From CALKXV01 sp965228905 (GTDB taxonomy: Bacteria; Pseudomonadota; Alphaproteobacteria; Rhodobacterales; Rhodobacteraceae), in the NCBI GenBank assembly GCA_965228905.1, contig CBDDII010000002.1, forward strand, positions 868,001 to 932,000: a stretch of 64,000 nt of DNA, in the 5' to 3' direction. The position numbers and the translations under genes were made by a program. The notes beneath the pieces are model-generated. The model did not search any database, was not told the origin of the DNA, and saw nothing but the letters and a program-made list of their open reading frames with translations. Shown here in pieces: positions 17,057 through 25,162 of the stretch (its first letter is position 1; each line of letters begins with the position of its first letter).

Positions 17057-17797
17057 ATGTTCGATGTCACATTGTTCGGTGCATTCGTGGCGGGCCTTTT
17101 GTCCTTCCTGTCGCCCTGTATCCTGCCAATCGTGCCGTTTTACCTGAGCTACCTTGCCGGGGTGGGCATGAACCAGATTTCTGCCGACACGCCAATCACC
17201 GGGGCGGTTCGGTGGCGGGCGTTCCTGGCGGCGGTTCTGTTTTCGCTTGGCGTCATCACGGTCTTCATGGGGCTGGGCGCGACGGCGACGGCCTTTGGCC
17301 AGATGGTGCGCGAGTATTTCGACATCCTGAGGTGGGTGGCGGCGGCGATCATCATCGCCATGGGTCTGCACTTTCTGGGAGTCATCCGGATCGGCATTCT
17401 TTATCGCCAGTTCCGCGCCGATGCGGGCGAGACGTCGAATGTCAGTCTGCTGGGGGCTTTCGTGATCGGCCTGGCCTTTGCCTTTGGCTGGACCCCCTGC
17501 GTGGGGCCGGTGCTGGCGGCGATCCTGTTCATGGCGGGCGGGCAGGACAGCGCCGGGCAGGGGGCGGCGTTGTTGTTCGTCTATGGCGCGGGCATGACCT
17601 TGCCATTCGTGTTGGCCGCGCTGTTCATCGGGCCGTTCATGCGGTTCATGGCGCGGTTTCGGCGGCATCTTGGGACGGTCGAGAAGGCAATGGGATTTTT
17701 GCTGATCGTCTTCGGTGTGCTGATCGCGACGAACTCGATAAACTATATAGCGCAATGGATGCTTGAGACCTTTCCGGTCTTCATGTCCATTGGCTGA
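17057..17797 (+). CDS. soxV: SoxV, CcdA-type thiol electron transporter
   Basis: 246-residue membrane protein of the CcdA/DsbD-beta family with about six transmembrane segments. The two conserved half-site cysteines are in LSPCILPIVPFY (Cys21) and GWTPCVGPVL (Cys148). SoxV passes electrons from cytoplasmic thioredoxin across the membrane to periplasmic SoxW/SoxS, supporting maturation and redox upkeep of SoxYZ. GAAGG lies 9 bp upstream of the ATG. It starts the rightward sox transcript and is 14 bp ahead of soxW. Confidence 0.95.
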   Translation: MFDVTLFGAFVAGLLSFLSPCILPIVPFYLSYLAGVGMNQISADTPITGAVRWRAFLAAVLFSLGVITVFMGLGATATAFGQMVREYFDILRWVAAAIIIAMGLHFLGVIRIGILYRQFRADAGETSNVSLLGAFVIGLAFAFGWTPCVGPVLAAILFMAGGQDSAGQGAALLFVYGAGMTLPFVLAALFIGPFMRFMARFRRHLGTVEKAMGFLLIVFGVLIATNSINYIAQWMLETFPVFMSIG

Positions 17798-17811
17798 ACA
17801 AGGAGGAACGC

Positions 17812-18390
17812 ATGTCACGGATATTTCTGGCCATTGCGGCCATGTTTCTTACCTTTGGTGTTCAGGCAGCGGAACTGGGCGACGACGGGCTGCACAAGAC
17901 GCCCTGGATGCGCGACACCTTCAAGGATCTGCGCGAGGATCTGGGCGAAGCCAACGGTGAGGGCAAGCGCCTGGTCCTGATGTTCGAGCAGCGGGGCTGC
18001 ATCTATTGCACCAAGATGCACAAGGAGGTGTTCCCGGACGAGGCCGTCACGCAGATGATCGAGGAAAATTATTTTGTCGTGCAATTGAACCTGCACGGCG
18101 ACATCGAGGTGACCGATTTCGACGGCGAGGTTCTGGCGGAAAAGGACATGGCGCGGAAGTGGGGGATTCTGTTCACACCGTCGATCATGTTCCTGCCCGA
18201 GGAGGTGGACGCGGGCTTGAGCGCGCCTCAGGCGGCGGTGGCCGTGATGCCGGGGGCCTTTGGCAAGGGAACGACGCTGGACATGTTTACTTGGGTTGCC
18301 GAGAAGCGCTATCTGCTTGACAACGGAGAGGATTTCCAACGCTATCACGCCAGACGCATACAGGAACGCAACAATGGATCAACCGATTGA
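17812..18390 (+). CDS. soxW: SoxW, periplasmic thioredoxin
   Basis: 192-residue thioredoxin-fold protein with a signal peptide (SRIFLAIAAMFLTFGVQAA) and an EQRGCIYCTKMH redox centre (Cys63/Cys66). SoxW is the partner that receives electrons from SoxV. AAGGAGG precedes the ATG. It closes the soxVW pair; the 104-bp gap to soxX contains a new promoter region with a perfect SoxR-type palindrome. Confidence 0.93.
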   Translation: MSRIFLAIAAMFLTFGVQAAELGDDGLHKTPWMRDTFKDLREDLGEANGEGKRLVLMFEQRGCIYCTKMHKEVFPDEAVTQMIEENYFVVQLNLHGDIEVTDFDGEVLAEKDMARKWGILFTPSIMFLPEEVDAGLSAPQAAVAVMPGAFGKGTTLDMFTWVAEKRYLLDNGEDFQRYHARRIQERNNGSTD

Positions 18391-18412
18391 TCCCGGGTGA
18401 TCCGATGAAGAA

Positions 18413-18428
18413 ATTCATTTCTTTGAAT
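18413..18428. promoter_or_regulatory. Candidate SoxR operator upstream of soxX (perfect match)
   Basis: ATTC-ATTTCTTT-GAAT, a perfect ATTC-N8-GAAT match that extends to 7-bp inverted arms AAATTCA/TGAATTT (18411-18430). It is located in the soxW-soxX gap, 67 bp ahead of the soxX ATG, and would control the structural genes soxXYZA. Confidence 0.72.
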
Positions 18429-18494
18429 TTGATGTTGCGTGGGGCGAATTGTGTGCGCTAGTGTACCCAAAACCCATGATGCTAGGGAGGGCTC

Positions 18495-18974
18495 ATGAAA
18501 CTGAAGGTAGCAATCGCTGCGGCGACAGCCACCGTCCTGTCGGCGGGCTTGACGTTTTCGGCCGAAATCAAACCGATGGAAGTGGTTTTCGAGGACGGCG
18601 CCGTTGCGACGTCGCTCAGCGGCCAGCCGGGCAATGCCGAGGAAGGCGCCATCATCATGAACAAGGGTGCGGGCAACTGCATTGCCTGTCACCAGGTCAC
18701 CGCCTTGTCGCATCTTCCGTTCCATGGCGAGATCGGGCCTCCGCTGGATGGCGCGGCAGACCGTTGGAGCGAGGCCGAGTTTCGCGGCATCGTGGCCAAT
18801 GCGAAGGAATGGTTTCCCGACACGATGATGCCGGCCTTTTACAAGACCGAAGGCTTTATCCGGCTTGGCAATGCCTACACCGGCAAGGCCCACGAGGGCG
18901 AGGTTGCCCCGCTTCTGACCGCACAGCAGGTCGAGGACGTGGTCGCCTTTTTGATGACACTCAAGGAAGAGTGA
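18495..18974 (+). CDS. soxX: SoxX, monoheme c-type cytochrome
   Basis: 159-residue periplasmic cytochrome with a signal peptide ending near FSA and one heme motif CIACH (Cys62, Cys65, His66). The methionine ligand probably lies in DTMMPAFY. SoxX pairs with SoxA in the SoxXA complex that oxidatively attaches thiosulfate to the SoxY carrier cysteine. A strong GGGAGGG ribosome site precedes the start. It is first in the soxXYZA run and 10 bp ahead of soxY. Confidence 0.96.
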   Translation: MKLKVAIAAATATVLSAGLTFSAEIKPMEVVFEDGAVATSLSGQPGNAEEGAIIMNKGAGNCIACHQVTALSHLPFHGEIGPPLDGAADRWSEAEFRGIVANAKEWFPDTMMPAFYKTEGFIRLGNAYTGKAHEGEVAPLLTAQQVEDVVAFLMTLKEE

Positions 18975-18984
18975 GGAGAAAGAT

Positions 18985-19401
18985 ATGGAACTGACACGGC
19001 GACAGATGCTCGTCACCAGTGGCGCGGCGCTTGCCAGCCTTGCAGGGCTTCCGGCCTTTGCTACCGCGACCGATGACGCAATCTCGGCTTTGACCGGTGG
19101 CGCGTCGCTTGGCGAAGGTGGGATCACCCTTGGCACGCCCGAGATCGCTGAAAACGGCAACACCGTTCCGGTCGAGGTTTCGGCCCCCGGCGCGAAGTCC
19201 ATCACGCTTTACGCGGACGGCAACCCGGTGCCGAACGTAGCGACCTTCAATTTCGGTCCGCTGAACCCATCCAGAAGTGCCTCGACCCGTATCCGCCTGG
19301 CCAAGACGCAGAACGTCGTCGCTGTGGCCGAGATGGAAGACGGTTCGTGGCAAATGGCAAAAGCCGAGGTCAAGGTGACCATCGGCGGATGCGGCGGATA
19401 A
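18985..19401 (+). CDS. soxY: SoxY, sulfur carrier subunit
   Basis: 138-residue protein. It opens with a Tat-type signal (ELTRRQMLVTSGAALASLAGL) and ends in the swinging-arm sequence IGGCGG, whose cysteine carries the sulfur intermediates through the Sox cycle. It forms a heterodimer with SoxZ and is exported folded with its partner. GAGGAG precedes the ATG, and the gene lies 15 bp ahead of soxZ. Confidence 0.97.
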   Translation: MELTRRQMLVTSGAALASLAGLPAFATATDDAISALTGGASLGEGGITLGTPEIAENGNTVPVEVSAPGAKSITLYADGNPVPNVATFNFGPLNPSRSASTRIRLAKTQNVVAVAEMEDGSWQMAKAEVKVTIGGCGG

Positions 19402-19416
19402 GAGGAGTAAGAGACA

Positions 19417-19746
19417 ATGGCAGAAGGTGTTAAGCCCCGCGTCAAGGTTCCGAAGTCCGCAAGCGCGGGCGAGACGATCACCATCAAGACCCTGATCAGT
19501 CACAAGATGGAATCCGGTCAGCGCAAGGACGGTGACGGCAATGTCATCCCGCGTTCGATCATCAACCGCTTTACGGCCGACTTCAACGGCGAGAACGTGA
19601 TCGACGTCACGCTTGAACCGGCGATTTCGACGAACCCCTATTTCCAGTTCGACGCGATCGTGCCGGAATCGGGCGAGTTCAAGTTCACATGGTATGACGA
19701 CGACGGTTCGGTCTACGAAGAATCCAAGTCGATCGACGTGAGCTAA
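19417..19746 (+). CDS. soxZ: SoxZ, sulfur carrier partner subunit
   Basis: 109-residue immunoglobulin-like protein with no signal peptide of its own, consistent with hitch-hiking through Tat on SoxY. Typical segments are GVKPRVKVPKSASAGETITIKTLISHKMESG and FEFDAI-like strands (FQFDAIVPESGEFKFTWYDDDG). It scaffolds SoxY and helps partner proteins recognise the carrier arm. It lies between soxY (15 bp) and soxA (28 bp). Confidence 0.97.
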   Translation: MAEGVKPRVKVPKSASAGETITIKTLISHKMESGQRKDGDGNVIPRSIINRFTADFNGENVIDVTLEPAISTNPYFQFDAIVPESGEFKFTWYDDDGSVYEESKSIDVS

Positions 19747-19774
19747 AGGGCTGACTTCAGGGAGGAATCGCCAC

Positions 19775-20608
19775 GTGAAAAAGCTAGCAATCATCGCCAG
19801 CGTGACGCTTATCGCCAGCCCGGCATTGTCCGGTCCTGACGACGACAACCTCGTCATCAATGACGAAACCGAAATGGTCACCGAAACGGCAGCACCTGCA
19901 CACCTGGAAAATTTCGATACGATCTATTCCGGCTGGCGGTTCCGCACCGACGAGACCCAGGCGCTTCAGATCGACGATTTTGACAACCCGGCCATGATCT
20001 TTGTCGATCAGGCAATGGATATGTTCAACACCGCCGATGGCACCGAAGGCAAGGCCTGCGCTGATTGCCATGAAAGTGTCGAGGAATTCGCCGGGTTGAC
20101 CGCTTCGATGCCCAAGGTGATCGACGGCAAGCTGACGGTCATGGAAGACCTGTTGAACAACCACCGGGCCGAGGCCATGGGGGCAGAGCCTTGGAAATGG
20201 TCAAGCGATCAGATGCAGGCGATGGTCGCCCTGATCGGTGTGCAATCGCGGGGTATGCCGGTGAATGTCGCCATCGACGGCGAGGCGGCACCTTACTGGG
20301 AGCAGGGCAAGGAGATGTACTATACGCGGTACGGTCAACTTGAGCTTTCCTGCGCCAATTGCCACGAAGACAATTACGGCAACATGATCCGGGCCGACCA
20401 CCTGAGCCAAGGCCAGATCAACGGCTTTCCGACCTATCGTCTGAAGCAGGCCAAGCTGATTTCCAAGCACAACCGGTTCCGTGGCTGTATCCGCGACACC
20501 CGTGCCGAGACCTTTGCCGAAGGTTCGGACGAGTTCCGCGCGCTTGAGCTTTACGTGGCTTCGCGCGGCAACGGTTTGTCGGTCGAAACTCCGGCGGTTC
20601 GCCAGTAA
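19775..20608 (+). CDS. soxA: SoxA, diheme c-type cytochrome (L-cysteine S-thiosulfotransferase subunit)
   Basis: 277-residue secreted cytochrome with two heme motifs, CADCH (95-99) and CANCH (193-197), and the active-site cysteine in FRGCIRDTRAE (Cys238), which serves as the unusual persulfide heme ligand. This is the diheme type found in alphaproteobacteria. With SoxX it couples thiosulfate to the SoxY arm. The start is GTG with a strong GGAGGAAT site. A strong hairpin terminator follows 4 bp after the stop, separating soxXYZA from soxB. Confidence 0.96.
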   Translation: MKKLAIIASVTLIASPALSGPDDDNLVINDETEMVTETAAPAHLENFDTIYSGWRFRTDETQALQIDDFDNPAMIFVDQAMDMFNTADGTEGKACADCHESVEEFAGLTASMPKVIDGKLTVMEDLLNNHRAEAMGAEPWKWSSDQMQAMVALIGVQSRGMPVNVAIDGEAAPYWEQGKEMYYTRYGQLELSCANCHEDNYGNMIRADHLSQGQINGFPTYRLKQAKLISKHNRFRGCIRDTRAETFAEGSDEFRALELYVASRGNGLSVETPAVRQ

Positions 20609-20612
20609 CATC

Positions 20613-20647
20613 AACGCCCGCGCCTGAAGACAAGGCGCGGGCGTTTT
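20613..20647 (+). terminator. Rho-independent terminator after soxA
   Basis: A 13-bp perfect stem (AACGCCCGCGCCT at 20613-20625; AGGCGCGGGCGTT at 20633-20645) with a 7-nt loop runs into TTTT (20644-20647). It should end or attenuate the soxXYZA transcript, giving more carrier and SoxXA than SoxBCD. Confidence 0.8.
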
Positions 20648-20659
20648 CGCATCTAACGT

Positions 20660-20675
20660 ATTCAAAGATGCGCAT
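20660..20675. promoter_or_regulatory. Weak SoxR-type half-conserved site upstream of soxB
   Basis: ATTC-AAAGATGC-GCAT, one mismatch from ATTC-N8-GAAT, lies between the soxA terminator and the soxB start codon. Single-mismatch sites occur often by chance, so this is only suggestive. The preceding terminator does imply that soxB needs some promoter here. Confidence 0.3.
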
Positions 20676-20693
20676 GTATATGGAGATACGAGC

Positions 20694-22391
20694 ATGATCT
20701 CACGGCGGGATTTTCTTCAGGTCGGCATGGCGGCCTCGGCCATTCTGGGCGGTTCGGGCTTTGGCAACTGGGCGCGGCTGGCGGCACAGCAAAGCCTGAC
20801 GCAGGACCAGCTTTTGCAGTTCGACACATTCGGGAACGTCTCGCTGATCCATGTGACGGACATCCACGCGCAGATGAAGCCGATCTATTTCCGCGAGCCT
20901 TCGGTGAATATCGGGGTGGGAGAGAATACGGGGGCCGTGCCGCACATAACCGGGGCCGATTTCCGCAGGGCCTATGGGATCGAGGATGGGTCGCGTTCGC
21001 ATTACGCGCTGTCGTCGGGAGATTTTGCGGCGCTTGCCGACATGTATGGTCGCGTTGGCGGGTTGGACCGGGTGTCGACCGTGATCAACGCCATTCGCGC
21101 CGACCGGCCCGATGCCTTGTTGCTGGATGGCGGCGACACCTGGCACGGCTCGTACACCTGCTATCACAGCGAAGGCCAGGACATGGTCAACGTGATGAAC
21201 GCGCTGAAGCCCGATGCGATGACCTTTCACTGGGAGTTCACGCTGGGCTCCGAGCGTGTGACCGAACTGGTCGAGGGGCTGCCTTTCGCAGCCCTGGGGC
21301 AGAACATTTTCGATGCCGAGTGGGACGAACCGCTGCCGGATTTGTTCCCGCCCTACACCTTCTTCGAACGGGGCGGGGCGAAGATTGCGGTGATCGGGCA
21401 GGCCTTTCCTTACATGCCGATCGCCAACCCGCGTTGGATGTTCCCCGAGTTTTCCTTTGGCATCCGTGACGAGAACATGGCGGCGATGGTCGCGGAAGTT
21501 CGCGAACAGGGTGCGGATTGCGTGGTGGTGCTAAGCCACAACGGTTTCGACGTGGACAAGAAGATGGCCAGCATCGTGCCGGGCATCGACGTGATCCTGT
21601 CGGGCCACACCCACGATGCGCTGCCCGAGCCGGTGCAGGTGGGCCAGACGATCATCGTGCCGTCGGGGTCGAACGGCAAGTTCGTGTCGCGCATCGACCT
21701 GGATGTGCGTGACGGGCAGATGATGGGATGGAAGCACAAGCTGATCCCGATCTTCTCGGACGTGATTGCGCCGGATCCGGCGGTGACCGCCTTGATCGAC
21801 GCCGAGCGCGCGCCCTATGAGGCGACGCTGAAAGAGGTGATCGGCACGACCGACACAACGCTTTACCGGCGCGGGAATTTCAACGGCACCTGGGACGATC
21901 TGATCTGCGACGCGCTGTTGAGCGAGCGGGATGCCGAGATCGCCCTCAGCCCCGGCGTACGCTGGGGTCCGTCCTTGCCTGCCGGGGGCGAGATCACGCG
22001 CGAAGACATCTGGAACGTGACCTCGATGACCTATGGCGAGGCTTATCGCACGGAAATGACCGGCGAATTCCTGAAGGTCGTTCTGGAAGACGTGGCCGAC
22101 AACATCTTCAACCCCGACCCGTTCTTCCAGCAGGGCGGCGACATGGTGCGCACAGGCGGCCTTGGCTATCGGATCGAAGTGAACAAGCCGCAGGGCGAGC
22201 GGATTTCGAATATGACGCTGTTGTCCACGGGCGAGCCGATTGATCCTGCGCGTTCCTACGTGGTGGCCGGTTGGGCCAGTGTGAACGAAGGGACCGAGGG
22301 GCCGCAGATCTGGGATGTGGTCGAAAGCCACATCGCGAAACAGGGAACGGTGACACTTGAGCCGAACAACTCGGTCGAGGTGGTCGTATGA
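20694..22391 (+). CDS. soxB: SoxB, thiosulfohydrolase
   Basis: 565-residue dimanganese hydrolase of the calcineurin-like/5'-nucleotidase family. It begins with a Tat signal (SRRDFLQVGMAASAILGG). Metal-site motifs are HVTDIHAQMKP, DGGDTWHGSYT, TFHWEFTLG, LSHNGFD and SGHTHD. SoxB hydrolyses the terminal sulfonate from the SoxY-bound intermediate, releasing sulfate. Its own promoter is likely, because a terminator follows soxA. Downstream, a 121-bp spacer holding four hairpins separates it from soxC. Confidence 0.97.
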   Translation: MISRRDFLQVGMAASAILGGSGFGNWARLAAQQSLTQDQLLQFDTFGNVSLIHVTDIHAQMKPIYFREPSVNIGVGENTGAVPHITGADFRRAYGIEDGSRSHYALSSGDFAALADMYGRVGGLDRVSTVINAIRADRPDALLLDGGDTWHGSYTCYHSEGQDMVNVMNALKPDAMTFHWEFTLGSERVTELVEGLPFAALGQNIFDAEWDEPLPDLFPPYTFFERGGAKIAVIGQAFPYMPIANPRWMFPEFSFGIRDENMAAMVAEVREQGADCVVVLSHNGFDVDKKMASIVPGIDVILSGHTHDALPEPVQVGQTIIVPSGSNGKFVSRIDLDVRDGQMMGWKHKLIPIFSDVIAPDPAVTALIDAERAPYEATLKEVIGTTDTTLYRRGNFNGTWDDLICDALLSERDAEIALSPGVRWGPSLPAGGEITREDIWNVTSMTYGEAYRTEMTGEFLKVVLEDVADNIFNPDPFFQQGGDMVRTGGLGYRIEVNKPQGERISNMTLLSTGEPIDPARSYVVAGWASVNEGTEGPQIWDVVESHIAKQGTVTLEPNNSVEVVV

Positions 22392-22396
22392 CGGGC

Positions 22397-22491
22397 GCGA
22401 ACTCTGTCGCAGAGTTCGCATGGAAACCGACGCGGTTTCCGGGCGCCGGATTTCGCGTCGAAATCCTTGCATTCTCCGCGACGGAGAATGC
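22397..22491 (+). repeat. Symmetrical four-hairpin array between soxB and soxC
   Basis: Four perfect inverted repeats, each with a 3-nt loop. (1) GCGAACTCTG/CAGAGTTCGC, 22397-22419. (2) GGAAACCG/CGGTTTCC, 22422-22440. (3) GGATTTCG/CGAAATCC, 22448-22466. (4) GCATTCTCCG/CGGAGAATGC, 22469-22491. Lengths and spacers are mirror-symmetric: 23-2-19-7-19-2-23 bp. The array begins 5 bp after the soxB stop and ends 7 bp before the soxC ribosome site. I know of no standard terminator or riboswitch with this layout. It looks like a composite palindromic intergenic element. Confidence 0.9.
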
Positions 22492-22512
22492 TTCCAGCAG
22501 AGGATTGTTAGC

Positions 22513-23772
22513 ATGACAGGCAAGACAACACGCCGTGCGCTTCTAAGGGGCGGGGCCGCCATCACCGCCGGGTTGGCGGCTGGCAAGGCCAGTGCCCAGG
22601 AGGGGCCGGATCCGCTGATCACCGAATTGCAGGATTGGGCCAGCTATACCGGCGCCGGTGTGGACGAAACGCCCTATGGCCTGCCGATCAGTTATGAAAG
22701 CCACGTCGTGCGGCGGAATGTCGAATGGCTGACCGCCTCGCCAATCTCGTCGATCAACTTCACGCCAATCCATGCGCTGGATGGGACGATCACGCCGCAG
22801 GGCTGTGCCTTCGAGCGCCACCACTCGGGCGCGATCGAGTTGAAGAAGGAAGATTACCGGTTGATGATCAACGGCTTGGTCGAAAAGCCGCTGGTCTTTA
22901 CCTACGAGGATATCGAGCGTTTCCCGCGCGAAAACCACGTCTATTTCTGCGAATGTGCCGCCAACACCGGCATGGAATGGGCCGGGTCGCAGTTGAACGG
23001 CGCGCAGTTCACCCACGGCATGATCCACAACATGGAATACACCGGCGTGCCCTTGCGCAGCCTTCTGGCCGAGGCCGGGGCGGACATCTCGGCGGACAAG
23101 TGGGTTTACGTCGAAGGGGCCGATGCCTCGTCCAATGGCCGGTCAATCCCGATGGAAAAAGCGCTGGACGATGTGCTGGTCGCCTTCAAGGCCAACGGCG
23201 AGGCCCTGCGCATGGAGCATGGCTATCCGGTGCGCCTGGTCGTGCCGGGCTGGGAAGGCAACATGTGGGTCAAGTGGCTGCGCCGGATCGAAGTGGTGGA
23301 CCGCGCGGTAGAGAGCCGCGAAGAAACCTCGAAGTACACCGACGTTTACGAGGACGGCACGGCGCGAAAGTGGACCTGGGTGATGGATGCGAAAAGCGTC
23401 ATCACCTCGCCCAGCCCGCAGATGCCGATCACCCATGGCCCAGGGCCACTGGTGATTTCGGGGCTTGCCTGGTCGGGCCATGGCCAGATCACGCGGGTGG
23501 ATGTTTCGAAGAATGGCGGCATCACCTGGGAAACCGCGCGGCTTGGCAAGCAGGGCGACACCAAGGCCCTGACCCGGTTCTATCTGGACACCGAATGGGA
23601 CGGAAAGCCGATGCTGTTGCAGGCCCGCGCCGTGGACGACACCGGCTATGTCCAGCCGACGAAGGACGAGCTTCGCGAAATGCGGGGCGAGAACGCCGTC
23701 TATCACAACAATTGTATCCAGACCTGGTACGTCAGCCCAGAAGGGATCGCCGAGAATGTCGAAGTCTCTTAA
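22513..23772 (+). CDS. soxC: SoxC, sulfane dehydrogenase molybdenum subunit
   Basis: 419-residue member of the sulfite-oxidase family. A Tat signal (TGKTTRRALLRGGAAITAGLAAGKASAQ) precedes the molybdopterin domain; the Mo-ligating cysteine lies in HVYFCECAANTGMEW, and the C-terminal dimerisation domain follows. SoxCD oxidises the sulfane sulfur left on SoxY, with six electrons passing to SoxD. The start at 22513 follows GAGGA at a normal distance; the frame is open upstream through the hairpin array but that part is not credible as protein. It overlaps soxD by 17 bp. Confidence 0.95.
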   Translation: MTGKTTRRALLRGGAAITAGLAAGKASAQEGPDPLITELQDWASYTGAGVDETPYGLPISYESHVVRRNVEWLTASPISSINFTPIHALDGTITPQGCAFERHHSGAIELKKEDYRLMINGLVEKPLVFTYEDIERFPRENHVYFCECAANTGMEWAGSQLNGAQFTHGMIHNMEYTGVPLRSLLAEAGADISADKWVYVEGADASSNGRSIPMEKALDDVLVAFKANGEALRMEHGYPVRLVVPGWEGNMWVKWLRRIEVVDRAVESREETSKYTDVYEDGTARKWTWVMDAKSVITSPSPQMPITHGPGPLVISGLAWSGHGQITRVDVSKNGGITWETARLGKQGDTKALTRFYLDTEWDGKPMLLQARAVDDTGYVQPTKDELREMRGENAVYHNNCIQTWYVSPEGIAENVEVS

Positions 23773-25081
23773 CCTGTTCCTCCCCGCCGCTGGTGGTGCC
23801 GCCATCGTTTTGGGCGGCGCCTATGGCATCGCGACAGGCATGTATGCTGATGAAAAAATCGCGGTGCTTGAAACCCAGGTAGAGCTTGCGCAGTCCGAGG
23901 CCCAGAAGGCCGCGGAAGCTGCATCCGCCGAGGCGGCGCGTGTTGCCGAGATCGAAGCCAAGGCATTGGAAATTCAGGAAGAAGCCAAGCGTCAGATCGC
24001 AAGTGCGGGCAGTCTGACCCTGACGCAACCCGCGCCCGAGGCGACGGGCTATGGCCTGGGTCGCGCGGCCTTGCCCGAAGAGATTGCCGCCTGGGACGTG
24101 GATGTTCTGCCTGATGGGCGCGGATTGCCGGTTGGCTCGGGCAATGCGATTGACGGTGAGGATCTGTTCATCGACAAATGCGGTTCCTGCCACGGTGATT
24201 TTGCCGAGGGCGTTGACAACTGGCCGGTTCTGGCCGGTGGGTTCGACACCTTGGCCGACGAGGATCCGGTCAAGACCGTGGGGTCGTACTGGCCCTATCT
24301 GTCGACGGTCTGGGATTACATCCACCGTTCGATGCCCTTTGGCGAGGCGGGCACGCTTTCGGCGGATGAAACCTATGCAATCGTGGCCTATATCCTTTAT
24401 TCCAACGATGTGATCGCGGATGATTTCGAACTGAGCAACGAAACCTTCGGTGACGTCGAGATGTACAATGCCGATGGTTTTGTCGTCGATGACCGGCCTG
24501 ACCTCGAGTATTCGCAATGGCGGCGAGATCCGTGCATGGAAAACTGCAAGGACGCGGTGGAAGTGACCATGCGAACGGTATTCCTTGTGGAAACGCCGCC
24601 CGAGGGGGGATCGGAATCGGTCATGAACACGAATCGGGGAGAGGAACTGCCGTCGTTCACCATTGATGGTCCGACCTTCATTCCCGAGGGTTCCGCGCAG
24701 CCGGTGCAAACCGCCGCGGTCGAGACGGAAGAGCCGGTGGCAGAGGCCGCTGACGACAATAGTGCCTTGGTCGCAGCGGGCGAGAAGGCGTTTCGCAAGT
24801 GCAAGGCCTGTCACCAGATCGGCGATGGCGCGGAAAACAAGACCGGGCCACATCTGAACGGGATCATGGGCCGCGCCATCGGAGGTATGGACGGGTTCAG
24901 CTATTCCAACGTCTTCAAGGCGGCGGCCGAAGAAGGTCGGGTTTGGGACGCCGAAAGCATGGCGGCCTTCCTGGCCAAGCCGAAGGAGTACTTCAAGGGC
25001 ACCAAGATGTCTTTCGCCGGGTTCCGGAAACAGGAAGAAATCGACGCCGTGATCGCCTATCTTCGCGAGGTGGGCGGCTGA
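23756..25081 (+). CDS. soxD: SoxD, diheme cytochrome subunit of sulfane dehydrogenase
   Basis: 441-residue cytochrome. The order is a membrane segment (about 8-28), an Ala/Glu-rich probable coiled coil (about 32-80), a first heme CGSCH (142-146), a domain containing YSQWRRDPCMENCKD, an acidic linker, and a second heme CKACH (349-353). It accepts the electrons from SoxC and passes them to small cytochromes. The N-terminus looks like an uncleaved signal anchor rather than a cleaved signal, which would tether SoxCD to the membrane. The start at 23756 lies inside soxC; the longer frame begins deep in soxC and is rejected. Confidence 0.93.
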   Translation: MSKSLNLFLPAAGGAAIVLGGAYGIATGMYADEKIAVLETQVELAQSEAQKAAEAASAEAARVAEIEAKALEIQEEAKRQIASAGSLTLTQPAPEATGYGLGRAALPEEIAAWDVDVLPDGRGLPVGSGNAIDGEDLFIDKCGSCHGDFAEGVDNWPVLAGGFDTLADEDPVKTVGSYWPYLSTVWDYIHRSMPFGEAGTLSADETYAIVAYILYSNDVIADDFELSNETFGDVEMYNADGFVVDDRPDLEYSQWRRDPCMENCKDAVEVTMRTVFLVETPPEGGSESVMNTNRGEELPSFTIDGPTFIPEGSAQPVQTAAVETEEPVAEAADDNSALVAAGEKAFRKCKACHQIGDGAENKTGPHLNGIMGRAIGGMDGFSYSNVFKAAAEEGRVWDAESMAAFLAKPKEYFKGTKMSFAGFRKQEEIDAVIAYLREVGG

Positions 25082-25162
25082 TGCGCGGATTGCCCCTGCT
25101 GCGCGCCAAGGGCGTTTGCCCCGGCTCCATCTTCGTGGCATCCTGAGAGCGGGGAAAACTGA

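Noticed and set aside
22397..22491. Possible CRISPR-like or tandem repeat array
   Set aside because: The four units are palindromes of different sequence, not direct repeats with spacers, and no cas genes are near.
23732..25141. 469-codon leftward open frame opposite soxD
   Set aside because: Shadow; soxD on the plus strand has two heme motifs and clear coupling to soxC.
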